NCBI GenBank assembly: GCA_965233705.1
Contig: CBDDTF010000001.1
Coordinates: 1,232,339 to 1,296,338 of the forward strand
Reading direction: 5' to 3'
Origin: Algihabitans sp965233705
Lineage (GTDB): Bacteria; Pseudomonadota; Alphaproteobacteria; Kiloniellales; DSM-21159
Length of the DNA stretch: 64,000 bases
Part shown: positions 1 through 9,046 of the stretch, piece by piece
How the letters are laid out: every line of letters starts with the position of its first letter
How positions within the stretch are numbered: the first letter of the stretch is position 1
Notes under the pieces: generated by a model
Database searches by the model: none
What the model was told of the DNA's origin: nothing
The model's input: only the letters and a program-made list of their open reading frames with translations
Position numbers and translations under genes: made by a program

Positions 1-924
1 CGCCGCCTGAGCGCGATCGGCGGCGAGGGGCTGGGCCTCGGCCAGCGGCTGGCCCTGACGGTCGACAGCCTGGGCCGCAGCGGCTGGGCGGCGCTGACGG
101 CGACGCTGCTGCTGCTGGCGGCCGTGCTGCTCAGCGCCTCGCGGGCCGGCACGGTCGCCAGCCTGGTCGGCCTTCTGCTGGTCTTCCTCGGCTTCATGGC
201 GCGGCCCGGGGCGCGGCCGCTGCCCTGGCTGGCCGGACTGGCCGCGCTGCTGCTGGTGGCGACCGGCGGCCTGGCCCTGGTCGGCGAGACGCTGCTGCTG
301 CGGGCCGGCGACGGCGGCGCGCTGGCGGGCCGTCTGGAGGTGACACACGCCAGCCTGGCCGCCTTGGCCGAGCGGCCGCTGAGCGGCTTCGGCCTGGGCA
401 GCTTTCCGGCGCTGTTCGAGAGCTTCCGCAGCCCGGCCCTGGCGCAGGACGCCAGGCCCTACCTGCACGCCCACAACACCTATGTCGAGTTGGCCGCCGA
501 GGCCGGCTGGCCGGCCTTCCTGCTGCTCCAGGCGCTGCTGCTGGGCTGCGCCTGGCGGTGCTGGCGCGGTCTGCGCCAGCGCCGCCACGACTGGCTTTAC
601 GGTCTGATCGCCCTGGCCGCCGGCGGCGTGGCGGCCGTCCATGCTGCCTTCGACTTCTCCCTGCAACTGCCCGGCGTGACCTTTCCCCTGGCCGCGCTGC
701 TCGGCCTGGGCGTGGCCCAGTCCTGGCGGCATGAGCCGGGCGGTTCCGCCTCGTCGGGGCACCGCCGCGCGCGATCCCATCGGTCGGATCGCCAGGAGTG
801 GGACCGGCCGGTCGGGGTCAGTCTTGCGCCCGCGGCACCGTCAGCAGGGCATCGAGACGGGCCAGGAGATCCGGCCGCTCGGCCAGCAGCCGGCGCAGCA
901 GCGCCCGGCGATTGGCGCCGCTGA
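1..924 (+). CDS. O-antigen ligase-like membrane protein, 5' end outside window
   Basis: Open from the first base, so the N-terminus is missing. What remains is hydrophobic segments followed by a loop with the motif GFGLGSFP and the HAHNTYVELAAEAGWPAFLL segment, which is the conserved large-loop/late-helix pattern of the Wzy/WaaL (O-antigen ligase, PF04932) family. These enzymes polymerise or transfer polysaccharide chains at the periplasmic face of the inner membrane. Location beside a Wzc/Wza-type export locus supports a role in exopolysaccharide assembly. The last ~65 residues are Arg/Ser/Gly-rich and read through the 3' end of the convergent gene (107-nt overlap), so the real functional protein probably ends near position 740. 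Polymerase versus ligase cannot be decided from sequence. Confidence 0.8.
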   Translation, partial: RRLSAIGGEGLGLGQRLALTVDSLGRSGWAALTATLLLLAAVLLSASRAGTVASLVGLLLVFLGFMARPGARPLPWLAGLAALLLVATGGLALVGETLLLRAGDGGALAGRLEVTHASLAALAERPLSGFGLGSFPALFESFRSPALAQDARPYLHAHNTYVELAAEAGWPAFLLLQALLLGCAWRCWRGLRQRRHDWLYGLIALAAGGVAAVHAAFDFSLQLPGVTFPLAALLGLGVAQSWRHEPGGSASSGHRRARSHRSDRQEWDRPVGVSLAPAAPSAGHRDGPGDPAARPAAGAAAPGDWRR

Positions 925-1624
925 CCGTCTCCAGTAGCCGCTGCGGATCGATCTCCGCCGCCAGCGCGACCTGCGCGCCGAGCAGGCGGCGGCTATCGGG
1001 GTCCAGGCGCGGCCAGGCGCCGAGCCCCAGGCGTACGCGCGCGAACAGCGGCGCGGGCGCCGCCGGCGCGACCGCGACCGAGCGCGCGAAGGCCCGCGCG
1101 AAAGCCGGGCCGGGACCGTCCAGTTCCAGGCGCAGCACGGCGAGCTGAAACCAGGCGTAGCCGAGCGCGGGGTTGCGCGCCACGGCGGCCTCGTGCGCCC
1201 GCGCGGCCGCTTCGCGCAAGCGCCGCCGTTCCGCCTCCAGGGTGGTGGCCCGGGCGGCCGCCAGGCGAAGCTGGCCGAGCCGCTGGTAGAGGCGGGCGCT
1301 GGCATGCCAGTCGAGCGCCGCCTCGTGCGCCCGGATCGCCGGCGCCAGCTCGGGCAGGACCAAGCTCTCCCCCGCCGCCAGGCGCGCGACCAGCGTCTCG
1401 TGCGGCAGCACCAGACCGGCGGCGACGACGCGCGGCACCGCCAGGCCGAGCAGCGCCACGCCGGCCAGCAGAGCGACCACGGCGGCCAGCCGCGGCCGCC
1501 GCCGGCCGGACGAGCCGGCCCGGTCTGCCCGGTCTGCCCGGTCCACTTGGTCCGCTTGGTCCGCCTGGCCCGCGTTTCCGCGGTCGCCGAGGGACCGGCC
1601 CGGGGAGGAAAACGACGCGACCAC
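818..1624 (-). CDS. TPR-like single-pass membrane protein of the exopolysaccharide locus
   Basis: About 268 residues if translation starts at the GTG at 1624, five bases beyond the TGA of the upstream kinase gene; the frame stays open far upstream but only as a shadow of that gene. The N-terminus carries a low-complexity stretch of (Q/R/V)-A/D triplets, then a membrane segment (LAAVVALLAGVALLGLAV), then alpha-helical, Ala/Arg-rich sequence with TPR-like spacing (AARAHEAAVARNPALGYAWFQLA). TPR membrane proteins in such loci scaffold polymer assembly or export. It is the last gene of the minus-strand operon and runs convergently into the ligase gene. Function is inferred from context; no catalytic motif seen. 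Confidence 0.6.
   Translation of the reverse strand: MVASFSSPGRSLGDRGNAGQADQADQVDRADRADRAGSSGRRRPRLAAVVALLAGVALLGLAVPRVVAAGLVLPHETLVARLAAGESLVLPELAPAIRAHEAALDWHASARLYQRLGQLRLAAARATTLEAERRRLREAAARAHEAAVARNPALGYAWFQLAVLRLELDGPGPAFARAFARSVAVAPAAPAPLFARVRLGLGAWPRLDPDSRRLLGAQVALAAEIDPQRLLETVSGANRRALLRRLLAERPDLLARLDALLTVPRAQD
1521..1574. repeat. Six copies of a 9-nt tandem repeat inside a coding region
   Basis: Units such as CGGTCTGCC and TGGTCCGCC repeat six times without gaps. On the minus strand they encode a QAD/VDR/ADR run just before the membrane segment of the TPR-like protein. Because the unit is a multiple of three, copy-number change would lengthen or shorten the cytoplasmic N-terminus in frame. 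Confidence 0.8.
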
Positions 1625-1629
1625 GCTGC

Positions 1630-3960
1630 TCAGCTTGTGTAATAGCGCTGGTAGGACTTGTGGTAGTAGTACTTCGAGTCCGCGTAGTGATACTGGGCGT
1701 GCTTGCGCACATCGACGTAGGTCATCACCACGCCCGCCAGCTTCGCGCCGGACTCCAGCGCCAGCTTCAACCCGGCCTTGGCGGCGTCGCGCTTGGTCTT
1801 CTCCCAGCGCACCAGATAGACCGTGGCATCGGCTTCGCGCAGCAGCGGCAAAGCGTCGGACACCGCCAGCACCGGCGGCGTGTCGATGATCGTAAGCTGG
1901 AACTCCTTTTCCAGCGCCTGCAGCAACCGGTTCATGCGCGGCGAGGCCAGCAGCTCGACCGGCCGATGCTCGCCGGAGCCGGCGGTGATGAAGTGCAGCC
2001 CCGTGCGCTCGTCGAAGCCGATGATGTCGTCGAGCTGCGCCACGCCCGCCAGGTAGTCGCCGAGTCCGAGGCAGGTGTCGAACCCGAGGGCCGGGCCGAT
2101 CGAAGGATGGCGCATGTCGGCGTCGACAACGATCACCTTGCGGCCGCCGCGTGCGGACTGCGCGGCGAGGGAAAGAACGGTGGAGGACTTGCCCTCGCTG
2201 GGCACCGAGGAGGTGATCAGCACGCTGCGCGGCGGCTGGTCGGGGTTGCACAGGGTGATCCCGGTGCGCAGCGAGCGGACCGCCTCGGCGAAGTGGGAGC
2301 CTTGACTCTCCAGCGCCTGGAGGTGCGGCGACTCGCCCTTGCGCAGCCGCACCAGCGGCAGCATGCCGAGGCCGGGCAGGCCGGTCTGGCTCTCGATCTG
2401 GCGCAGGCTGCGGAAGCCGCTGTCCACCAGCTCGAGCACCAGGGCCAGGCCGATGCCCAGCACCAGCGCCGCCATGGCGGCGGTGGCCACGATCATCGGC
2501 TTGTTGGGATAGAAGGCGCCGCCGGGCGCGGTGGCGCGGTTGATAACGCGGGCGTCGGCGCGCACCGGCGCCTCCTCCTGCAGGTCCACCTCCTGCAGGC
2601 GCTGCAGCAGCGCCTCGTACTGCTGGCGCGCGACCTCCACCTGGGTCTCGAGCTGGCTCAGCTCCACGTCGGCCGCCTGGGTCGTCTGCAGCTCCTCGCG
2701 CAGCCGCTCGACCTCCGACTGAAGGCTGGCCTCGCGGGCCTGGGCGATCTCCAGCTGGTTGCGCAGGTTGCTGGCGATCTTGGCGATCTCGTCGCGGACC
2801 CGCGCCTGCAGGTCGGCCAGCTCGGCGCGGGCGTTGATCATCCGCGGGTGCTTCGCGCGAAACTGGCTGCTCAGCTCGGCGATCTTGCGGTTCAGCTCGA
2901 TCTCCTGCAGCCGCAGCTCCTGAATCAGCGGCGAGTTGACCACGCCGCCGGCCTGCTCCAGCTCGTCGGGGTTGTTGAGCAGGCGGCGCACCTGGTTGTA
3001 GTTCGCCGCCGCCTCGCTGCGCGCCGCGCGGGCCTGCGCCAACTGCGGCTCGAGCTGCGCGAGCTGGCGCGCCGGCAGCAGTTCGCCGCCGATCTCGGTC
3101 ACGCCGGCCTCGCGCCGGTAGCTCTCGAGCTGGCGCTGCGCCTCCAGCACCGCCTGCTGCGACTGCGCGACCTGGCGCTGCAGGAACTCGGCCGCCTCCA
3201 GGGTGCCCTGCGACCGCTCGCTCTGCAGGCTCTCGATGTAGATCGCCGCCGAGGTATTGGCCGCCAGCGCCGCCATCTCGGGGTCGCGCGAGACATAGAC
3301 GATCGAGACGACGCGGCTGTTCTGGCTGGCGTCGACGGACAGCCCGTTGAGATAGGCGCCGGCCAGCCAGTCGAGCATCGCCGGATTGTCGGCCGGGTCC
3401 TCCACCGCGACCTGCGCCGGCGGCTCGATCGGCGCCGGCGGCGTCGCCAGGCCGACCTGGGCGAGCAGCCCGCGCGCGGCGCGGCTCAGGCTCTCCAGCG
3501 CGCCCGGGCGGGGCGCGCGGAGCTGCGGGTTGTAGAGGGGGCTCTGTTCGAGATCGAGGCGCAGCACCGCTTCCTTGGCCAGCTCGCGCGAGCCGATCAC
3601 CTGGGCCTCGGTGCGGGTGGTCATCCAGTCGGTCGGCATGGAGCGCACCACCTCGGGCGCGTTCACCAGGTTGCGGCGGTCCGGCTCGATGATGAGCTCG
3701 GCCTCGGCCCGGTAGAGCGGGACGAGCCGGCTGACGTGGAACAGCGCCCCGAGCGTGACCACGGCGAGCAGCGCGAGGATCATGAACTTGCGCCGGCGCA
3801 GCGCGCCGAGCAGGCCGCGCAGGTCCAGCCCGCCGCCGGGCGGCTCGCTACCCCAGCCGCCGCCGTGCCCGCCGCCGTAGCCGCCCTGCTGCGCGGGGCC
3901 GGCCGCCGGCGCCTGGGCGCGGCCGCCCTGCTCCTTGATGCTGAAGGGGTCTGCGCTCAT
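1630..3960 (-). CDS. Polysaccharide co-polymerase / tyrosine autokinase (Wzc-ExoP type)
   Basis: 776 residues, the normal size for a fused Wzz–kinase protein. Order: Gly-rich cytoplasmic N-terminus (1–45), first membrane segment (~60–80), Wzz domain, long periplasmic coiled coil (~230–440), second membrane segment (~487–507), then a BY-kinase domain with Walker A (SVPSEGKSS, ~585), Walker A' (VVDADMRHP) and Walker B (TIIDTPP). The C-terminus is a tyrosine cluster with eight Tyr in the last ~22 residues, the autophosphorylation tail. Such proteins control chain length and export of polysaccharide by phosphorylation cycling at the inner membrane. It lies between the Wza-like and TPR-like genes on the same strand. 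The start at 3960 gives the complete N-terminal domain. Confidence 0.93.
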   Translation of the reverse strand: MSADPFSIKEQGGRAQAPAAGPAQQGGYGGGHGGGWGSEPPGGGLDLRGLLGALRRRKFMILALLAVVTLGALFHVSRLVPLYRAEAELIIEPDRRNLVNAPEVVRSMPTDWMTTRTEAQVIGSRELAKEAVLRLDLEQSPLYNPQLRAPRPGALESLSRAARGLLAQVGLATPPAPIEPPAQVAVEDPADNPAMLDWLAGAYLNGLSVDASQNSRVVSIVYVSRDPEMAALAANTSAAIYIESLQSERSQGTLEAAEFLQRQVAQSQQAVLEAQRQLESYRREAGVTEIGGELLPARQLAQLEPQLAQARAARSEAAANYNQVRRLLNNPDELEQAGGVVNSPLIQELRLQEIELNRKIAELSSQFRAKHPRMINARAELADLQARVRDEIAKIASNLRNQLEIAQAREASLQSEVERLREELQTTQAADVELSQLETQVEVARQQYEALLQRLQEVDLQEEAPVRADARVINRATAPGGAFYPNKPMIVATAAMAALVLGIGLALVLELVDSGFRSLRQIESQTGLPGLGMLPLVRLRKGESPHLQALESQGSHFAEAVRSLRTGITLCNPDQPPRSVLITSSVPSEGKSSTVLSLAAQSARGGRKVIVVDADMRHPSIGPALGFDTCLGLGDYLAGVAQLDDIIGFDERTGLHFITAGSGEHRPVELLASPRMNRLLQALEKEFQLTIIDTPPVLAVSDALPLLREADATVYLVRWEKTKRDAAKAGLKLALESGAKLAGVVMTYVDVRKHAQYHYADSKYYYHKSYQRYYTS

Positions 3961-4156
3961 GCCCTGCCCGCTGTCGGTGACCCGCTCGTCTCGCCCCGGC
4001 CCTGCGGCTGACGCCCCGTGGCGGCCGGACGCTCCTTGCGGCCGCGCCCCTGCGCGGCGGACCCGGCACGATTATGGCCGAGCGCTAGTAAAAAAGCCAT
4101 GAAGTCTCCAATGCGCCGCCGGCCGCGACCAGAACCGCGCTGTCTGCTCCTCACGA

Positions 4157-4780
4157 TCAGAAGAAACGCCGCTCGATCTCGATGGTATCCCCCGGAAAGA
4201 TCAAGGCGTTCTCACCGACTTCCATTTCCGTCGTCCCCTCCGAGTTCTGGCGGATGAGCTGCATGGAGGAGGTGCTGGCGCGGCGGGTGTAGCCGCCGGC
4301 CAAGGCGACGGCCTGCCGCACGGTCATGCCGGGCTGATAGGGATAGCTGCCGGGCTCGTTGACCTGGCCGAGGATGAAGAAGGGGCGGTAGTTCAGCACC
4401 TCGACGTTGACGCTGGGATCGACCAGGTAGTCGCGGTTGAGAGCCGTCTCGACCTGCGTGCGCAGCTCCTCGATGGTCCGGCCGGCCGCCGGCACCGTGC
4501 CCAGCAAGGGAAAGGTGATGTTGCCGCTGCCGTCGATCTCGAACTCGCCGGACAGATCGGGATGACCGAAGACATTGACCTGCAGGCGGTCGCCCGAGGC
4601 GAGCTGATAGGTCTCCGCGATGCGGTCGAGCGCGGCCGCCTCCGACTGCGCGGGAGTGTCCTCGGCCACAGGCTCCTGGGCGGCCGGGCGAGAGGGCTCG
4701 GCACAGGCCAGCGTCAAGGTCGCCAACACCAGTGGCCCATAACGAAGGGCGGATCGGATCCATGCAATCGCAAAGCTCAT
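4157..4780 (-). CDS. Polysaccharide export lipoprotein (Wza/KpsD family)
   Basis: 207 residues from the ATG at 4780, chosen because GAGG sits just upstream and it opens a lipoprotein signal peptide (LVLATLTLAC, lipobox TLAC at ~residues 24–27). The mature part has the poly-export (PES) domain (YQLASGDRLQVNVFGHPDLSG) and a SLBB-like domain (ILGQVNEPGSYPYQPGMTV). These proteins form the outer-membrane/periplasmic channel for capsular or exopolysaccharide and dock onto the Wzc-type partner encoded 196 bases downstream. Shorter than enterobacterial Wza (~380 aa), typical of the short alphaproteobacterial form that needs a separate outer-membrane barrel. Confidence 0.9.
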   Translation of the reverse strand: MSFAIAWIRSALRYGPLVLATLTLACAEPSRPAAQEPVAEDTPAQSEAAALDRIAETYQLASGDRLQVNVFGHPDLSGEFEIDGSGNITFPLLGTVPAAGRTIEELRTQVETALNRDYLVDPSVNVEVLNYRPFFILGQVNEPGSYPYQPGMTVRQAVALAGGYTRRASTSSMQLIRQNSEGTTEMEVGENALIFPGDTIEIERRFF

Positions 4781-4895
4781 GGTTCGCCTCGATCGTCCTG
4801 GTCTCGTGCCGTCTCTCCGGTGACCCTGGCCGGCGCCCACTGATGATACGCAGCCGGCGGCCGGAGTGTCCGCCCGCCGCGGCGCCCGTGCGGCG

Positions 4896-6230
4896 TCAGT
4901 ACTGCAACCCGACCCCGAGGGTGACGGTGTTGCTGGTGAAGTCGGCGTCGGGCGCCGAGGAGTCGCGCACCTCCAGTTCATACGCCAACTCGGCAGAGGC
5001 GTATTCATTGATGAGATAGATCAGCCCGACCCGCGCGCCCAGGTCATCGTCGTCGCGGTCGGTGTCCTCGAAGGTGCTGCTGGTGTAGCGCACCCCCGAG
5101 TTGAGCAGCAGGTCGTAGCGGATCTCGTAGTCGAGACCGAGGCTGACCGAGGTGTCGGTGCTGGCCGAGGCGCCGGCGATGGTGGTCTGGCTGACGCTGC
5201 GGCCGGCGCCGAGGCTGAGGGTGAGCTGGTCGGTCGCGTTCCAGATCACCTCGGCATCGACGGCGAAACCGCTGGCATCGTCGAAGCGGTCGTCCTCGAA
5301 GCTCTGGCTGCGGTAGCCGACGCCGATCTCGGCATAGCTCACGCCGCTGACGTCGTAGCCGAGGCCCGCCAGCACCTGCCAGCCCTCGTTGTCCTGCAGG
5401 AAGCCGTCCTCGTCGCGCTCCTGGTCGTAGCGCACCCAGTTGTAGGAGGGCTCGACGAAGACCTGCACGCCGGGGCTGAACTCGTAGCCGGCGCGCAGAC
5501 GCGTGTCGTACTCGAAGCGGTCGCGGAAGATCCCCGGCACCCGGCCGTTGTCGTCGAAGGTCAGGTCGCGCGCGCTGCTGCCGAGCAGAAAGCGCAGGTC
5601 GCTCAGCTCGTACTCCACCGCGGCCTCGCCGGAGACCTGGTCGTACTCGGTCACGGCCGAGGCCGCCCCGGCGCTGTCGGGATCGCTGCGGTCCTCGTGC
5701 AGGCGCGCCCAGGCCGCCTCGCCGCGCAGGCGCAGCCCCTCGGTGACCTCGTAGGTGCCGCCGCCGGCGACCTCCAGGTCCTCGAAGTCGTTGCGGTCCT
5801 CGTTGAGATAGCGCCGCAGCGCCGCTCCGGTGCGCAGGAAGAGGAGGTTGACCTCGTCGTCGAAGCGCAGCTCCAGCTCCGGCGCCGCCTCGACGAAGAA
5901 GTCGGAGGTGGTGTCGTCCTCGGTCCGGTAGACGTTGTCTTCCCAGCCGCTGGTAAGCCGCAGGCGCGGGAACAGCAGGGTATCGCCCTCCACGGCCAGG
6001 TCGCCGAAGGGCATGAGGAGGCCGATCGGATCGTACTCCGGCCGCTCGCGGTTCATCACCGCATCCTCGCGCGCGAGCTGTGCCGAGGCCGGCAGGGCGG
6101 CCAGCCAGACGGCGCCCGCGAGCAGGCCGGCCGCGGCCGGCCGGCCACGGGACCACGCGGGGACCGGCTTTGCGACAGGGCGACAGGTTCGGCAAGTGGG
6201 GCGGCTGGTTCTCATTGCCTCTTTCTTCAT
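4896..6230 (-). CDS. Outer-membrane beta-barrel protein of the exopolysaccharide locus (BBP2-like)
   Basis: 444 residues from ATG 6230 (GGAAAG upstream); a second ATG at 6215 with GAGG is possible. Signal peptide ends near LPASAQL. The mature protein is a run of amphipathic beta-strands rich in Asp/Glu turns, with repeated Y/F/W–x–Y patterns (LRLTSGWEDNVYRTE, VFVEPSYNWVRYDQ, YAEIGVGYRSQS) and a terminal strand ending in Tyr (VGLQY), the usual outer-membrane insertion signal. This matches the outer-membrane beta-barrel family found beside short Wza proteins. It may be the outer-membrane conduit for the polymer. Assignment to a precise Pfam family is by pattern only. Confidence 0.78.
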   Translation of the reverse strand: MKKEAMRTSRPTCRTCRPVAKPVPAWSRGRPAAAGLLAGAVWLAALPASAQLAREDAVMNRERPEYDPIGLLMPFGDLAVEGDTLLFPRLRLTSGWEDNVYRTEDDTTSDFFVEAAPELELRFDDEVNLLFLRTGAALRRYLNEDRNDFEDLEVAGGGTYEVTEGLRLRGEAAWARLHEDRSDPDSAGAASAVTEYDQVSGEAAVEYELSDLRFLLGSSARDLTFDDNGRVPGIFRDRFEYDTRLRAGYEFSPGVQVFVEPSYNWVRYDQERDEDGFLQDNEGWQVLAGLGYDVSGVSYAEIGVGYRSQSFEDDRFDDASGFAVDAEVIWNATDQLTLSLGAGRSVSQTTIAGASASTDTSVSLGLDYEIRYDLLLNSGVRYTSSTFEDTDRDDDDLGARVGLIYLINEYASAELAYELEVRDSSAPDADFTSNTVTLGVGLQY

Positions 6231-6372
6231 TGCTTTCCGCTCGCCGGTGTCCCGGCGAGGGTCATGCGCTACACAAGCAGCTACGTGTCGCAAGGCCGGA
6301 AGTTTCGCCTCGCGCTCTCGCGCCGCCGCGGCTGCGGAAACCCCGGACAACCGCTCGCGATGGGGGCCGCGA

Positions 6373-7623
6373 TCAGTTCGGCGTGACCGGCGAGACCCCC
6401 TCCTCGGGATCGAAGGGCGTGGTCGGCCCGCCGGGGCCGCCGCCGCGCGAGATCGCCTCGCCGGTCCGGCCCGGCCCGGCTTCGGGGCCGGCCGCCGGCG
6501 CGATGCCCTCGAGCATCGCCACCTGAGTCTGCAGCTCCAGCTCCAGGCATTCCTCCAGGGCGATCTGATCCCCGCCGGCGACATCCAGGCTGTCGTCCAG
6601 CTCCAACGGCTCGATGATGACGCCGCTGAGCACCGCGGTGAGCGCGGTCGTCCCCGGCATGAAGTCGATGCGCAGCCGGCCGTCGGCGACGTTGGTGCGC
6701 GCGCGCAGCGCACCGCCCTCGACACCGGCCGCGCCCACCACGCTGGCCGGTCCCTGCGCCGAGACGAGCCGCGCGCCCTGCCGCCAGGTGTCGCTGGGCG
6801 TGTCGCCCAGATGGTAGGTCACGCCGTTGACGCTGATGCTCGTCCCGTAGGGCTGGCGCGCCAGGTCGGCGACCGTGGCGGTGGTCAGCAGGATCACACG
6901 GTACTCGTCGTTCGGCAGCTCGAACACCAGGTTCGACAGGCCGCCGACCACATCGGTCATCAGGTCGCCCTGCCCGACGCCGCTTTGCACCTGAAGCTGG
7001 CCGCCGACGACCTCCGGGCTTTGCGGCGTCAAGCGCTCGAAGCCGTTGGCCAAGGGCGTGTCCAGACCGCCGAGGTCGTAGGCGTAGGCGCCCTCGCGCG
7101 GCCGGTAGTCCTCGTCCAGGCCGACGGCCATGACGCGCGGCGCGCAGAGGGTGCTGGAGAGCTGGCGCCCGATTCGGTCGGTCCAGTCGACGGTCGGCCC
7201 GCCGGGCTGCGCGCGGCCGCGCAGGGCCCGGGAGAGCGCCACCGCGCGCGCCGCCACTTCCTGCGGCGTCGGATTGCCGTTCGAAAGGAACGCCGCGATC
7301 GCCTGCTCGGCGGCGCGCTCGTTCTCAGCCGTCACGGTCTCCAGCAGCTCGGCCGGCACCTCGACCCCCTCGGCTGCGGCGAGCAGGCCCAGCGCCATGG
7401 GATCGAGCCCAAGCTCCGGCGAACCGTCGAGCTGCGCCGTCGGCAGCGGCGAGGAGAGGCTGTCCTGCGCCAGGGCGGCCGGCAGCAAAGCGCCGCCGCC
7501 CAGGGTCGCGCCGAGCGCGCCCAGGCCGAGCGCGCCCGCGAGCGCCAAGGCCGGGGCCGCCGGCCCGCGGCCTGGTCCGCCGATTCTGCGGCCAGCCAAC
7601 GTTGCGTTGTCTCTCTTATCCAT
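6373..7623 (-). CDS. Secreted hypothetical protein, first gene of the exopolysaccharide operon
   Basis: 416 residues from ATG 7623 with a G-rich ribosome site directly upstream (an in-frame GTG at 7632 is less likely). Twin-arginine-poor, Ala/Leu-rich signal peptide ends near PAALAQD. The rest has alternating beta-rich segments (VFELPNDEYRVILLTTATV, GTSISVNGVTYHLGD, LRIDFMPGTTALTAVLSGVII), reminiscent of carbohydrate-binding beta-sandwiches, and a Pro/Gly-rich C-terminus. Only two Cys are visible. I do not recognise a family. Its position at the head of the operon suggests a periplasmic or extracellular role with the polymer. Confidence 0.7.
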   Translation of the reverse strand: MDKRDNATLAGRRIGGPGRGPAAPALALAGALGLGALGATLGGGALLPAALAQDSLSSPLPTAQLDGSPELGLDPMALGLLAAAEGVEVPAELLETVTAENERAAEQAIAAFLSNGNPTPQEVAARAVALSRALRGRAQPGGPTVDWTDRIGRQLSSTLCAPRVMAVGLDEDYRPREGAYAYDLGGLDTPLANGFERLTPQSPEVVGGQLQVQSGVGQGDLMTDVVGGLSNLVFELPNDEYRVILLTTATVADLARQPYGTSISVNGVTYHLGDTPSDTWRQGARLVSAQGPASVVGAAGVEGGALRARTNVADGRLRIDFMPGTTALTAVLSGVIIEPLELDDSLDVAGGDQIALEECLELELQTQVAMLEGIAPAAGPEAGPGRTGEAISRGGGPGGPTTPFDPEEGVSPVTPN

Positions 7624-8290
7624 AACCCCCACCCCGGCAACAGCCGATTTAGACCCGACCGTCAGCCTGCACCTTAGGAAGTAAAAAGCCCATGAATGAG
7701 ACGGAAATTAGCGGATGTTCCTCTTTGCAACAACGCCTGGCGGACGCCTACGCGTTTTCACGTAGCCGCCTCCGGCCGCGGATCGACGCCGCCGGACCCC
7801 CCGTGAGTTGCGAGGTTTCGCAGGGAGTTTCGCCGGATGGCGGCAGGATTTTCATTCCGGTTTCGTAATGGTTCAACTTTGCTCTTCGACTTCTCCAAAT
7901 TCGGGAATTGGGAATCAGACCGTCTCCGTCGCGAGGGAACCGTCCTGCCGCCCAGCCCCGCCAGCGCCGGCCTATCCGCGACATAATGCCGCATCCTGTG
8001 ACCCGAGCGATATCCGGCCCGCGTGCGCGCCTTGGCGACGTGCCTGCTCGGACCGCATCCCGCCAAGGCGTCGTGACCGGCCGGGTTTTGCCCGACCGGC
8101 GCGCCGGCGCCACGGGCCCTACGGTCGGAAACCGCCACCGAGAGTCCCCGTTGCTGTGCGGCGCCACCCGGCGACCGGGCCCGACTGCGCCCCGGCCCCG
8201 CCCCGCCACCGTCCACGGGCCGCCACGCACCCGACCGTGCAAAGGCGCTCCGGCCCACCCGCATGCCGCGATCAATTGCCCATAAATCGC

Positions 8291-8319
8291 TTGACCCACA
8301 CCGAATCACGCCGCATATC
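8291..8319 (+). promoter_or_regulatory. Candidate sigma-70 promoter of the phasin gene
   Basis: TTGACC at 8291–8296, 17 bases, then CATATC at 8314–8319. The -35 is five of six; the -10 is weak but its TAT core is kept. It lies just upstream of the palindromic operator. Confidence 0.5.
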
Positions 8320-8321
8320 CC

Positions 8322-8338
8322 ATGCTGCATTGCAGCAT
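8322..8338. promoter_or_regulatory. PhaR operator (CTGC-N3-GCAG palindrome)
   Basis: Perfect 17-bp palindrome ATGCTGCA-T-TGCAGCAT. It contains CTGC-ATT-GCAG, the core published for Paracoccus PhaR (CTGC-N3/4-GCAG). It begins three bases after the -10 element, where a bound repressor would block initiation. A phaR gene lies at 36252. Confidence 0.82.
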
Positions 8339-8453
8339 AACCCGACGGCAGGCAACATGGGTCCGTCGGGGGCGGGTTCGGCGATTGCCGCGGGGACCGG
8401 TGGCCGGACGGCAAGACGCAACAGCGACCACCCGAGACTGGGAGCCAACAGCC

Positions 8454-8948
8454 ATGGCCAAGTCCAACAGCCCCTTCGACTACGATTTCAGCGCCATGAT
8501 GGACTACTCCAAGATGCTCGAGCAGTACAAAGTGCCGGGCGTCGAGATGGACAAGCTGATCGAGGCGCAGCGCAAGAACATCGAGGCGATCACCAACGCC
8601 AACAAGGTCGCCTTCGAAGGCATGCAGGCGATCATGCAGCGGCAGGGCGAGATCCTGCGCAGCTCCATGACCGAGGCCTCCAAGGTCATGTCGGACTTGG
8701 CGGCGGCCGGCACGCCCGAGGACCGCATGGCCAAGCAGGCCGAGGTCCTCAAGAAGGCCTTCGAGACGGCGCTGGCCAACATGAAGGAGCTCGCCGAGAT
8801 GGGTGCCAAGTCCAACAGCGAGGCGGCCGAGACCATCAACAAGCGCGTCGCCGAAAGCCTCGACGAGGTGCGCGACGCCATCAAGACCGCCGCCAAGGAA
8901 GCCGAGAAGAACGCCGGCTCCGGCGGCGGCGGCAAGAGCGCCGGCTGA
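8454..8948 (+). CDS. phaP: Phasin, PHA granule surface protein
   Basis: 164 residues from ATG 8454, with GGGAG nine bases upstream. Almost entirely helical and amphipathic, Met-rich (AFEGMQAIMQRQGEILRSSM), with the phasin-2 pattern of an N-terminal YDFSAMMDYSKMLEQY segment, long helices and a Gly/Lys tail. Phasins coat polyhydroxyalkanoate granules and limit their size. The gene stands alone behind a promoter overlapped by a PhaR operator, so expression should rise when nascent polymer titrates PhaR. Confidence 0.9.
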   Translation: MAKSNSPFDYDFSAMMDYSKMLEQYKVPGVEMDKLIEAQRKNIEAITNANKVAFEGMQAIMQRQGEILRSSMTEASKVMSDLAAAGTPEDRMAKQAEVLKKAFETALANMKELAEMGAKSNSEAAETINKRVAESLDEVRDAIKTAAKEAEKNAGSGGGGKSAG

Positions 8949-8989
8949 CTCCGGCGGCGCCGCGCCGCGAGCGCAGACGACCACGACCG

Positions 8990-9025
8990 GCGGCCCTGCC
9001 CGAAAGCGCGGACGGGGCCGCTTTC
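8990..9025 (+). terminator. Probable terminator of the phasin gene
   Basis: GCGGCCC and GGGCCGC form a 7-bp stem around an 18-base interior, followed by CTTTCCT. It lies 42 bases after the phasin stop codon and before the repeat array. Confidence 0.45.
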
Positions 9026-9046
9026 CTGTGCGCCGTCATCACCCGC

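Larger units (their letters stand above)
7624..8453. other. Long intergenic region, divergent promoters
   Basis: About 830 bases between the divergent exopolysaccharide operon and the phasin gene. The part near 7640–7930 is less G+C-rich than its surroundings and should hold the leftward promoter. The open frames here show no coding pattern. The only clear signals are the promoter and palindrome near 8291–8338. Confidence 0.5.

Noticed and set aside
7758..8984. Long minus-strand frame across the phasin gene and its promoter
   Set aside because: It is the antisense shadow of the phasin gene; codon pattern and conserved motifs lie on the plus strand.
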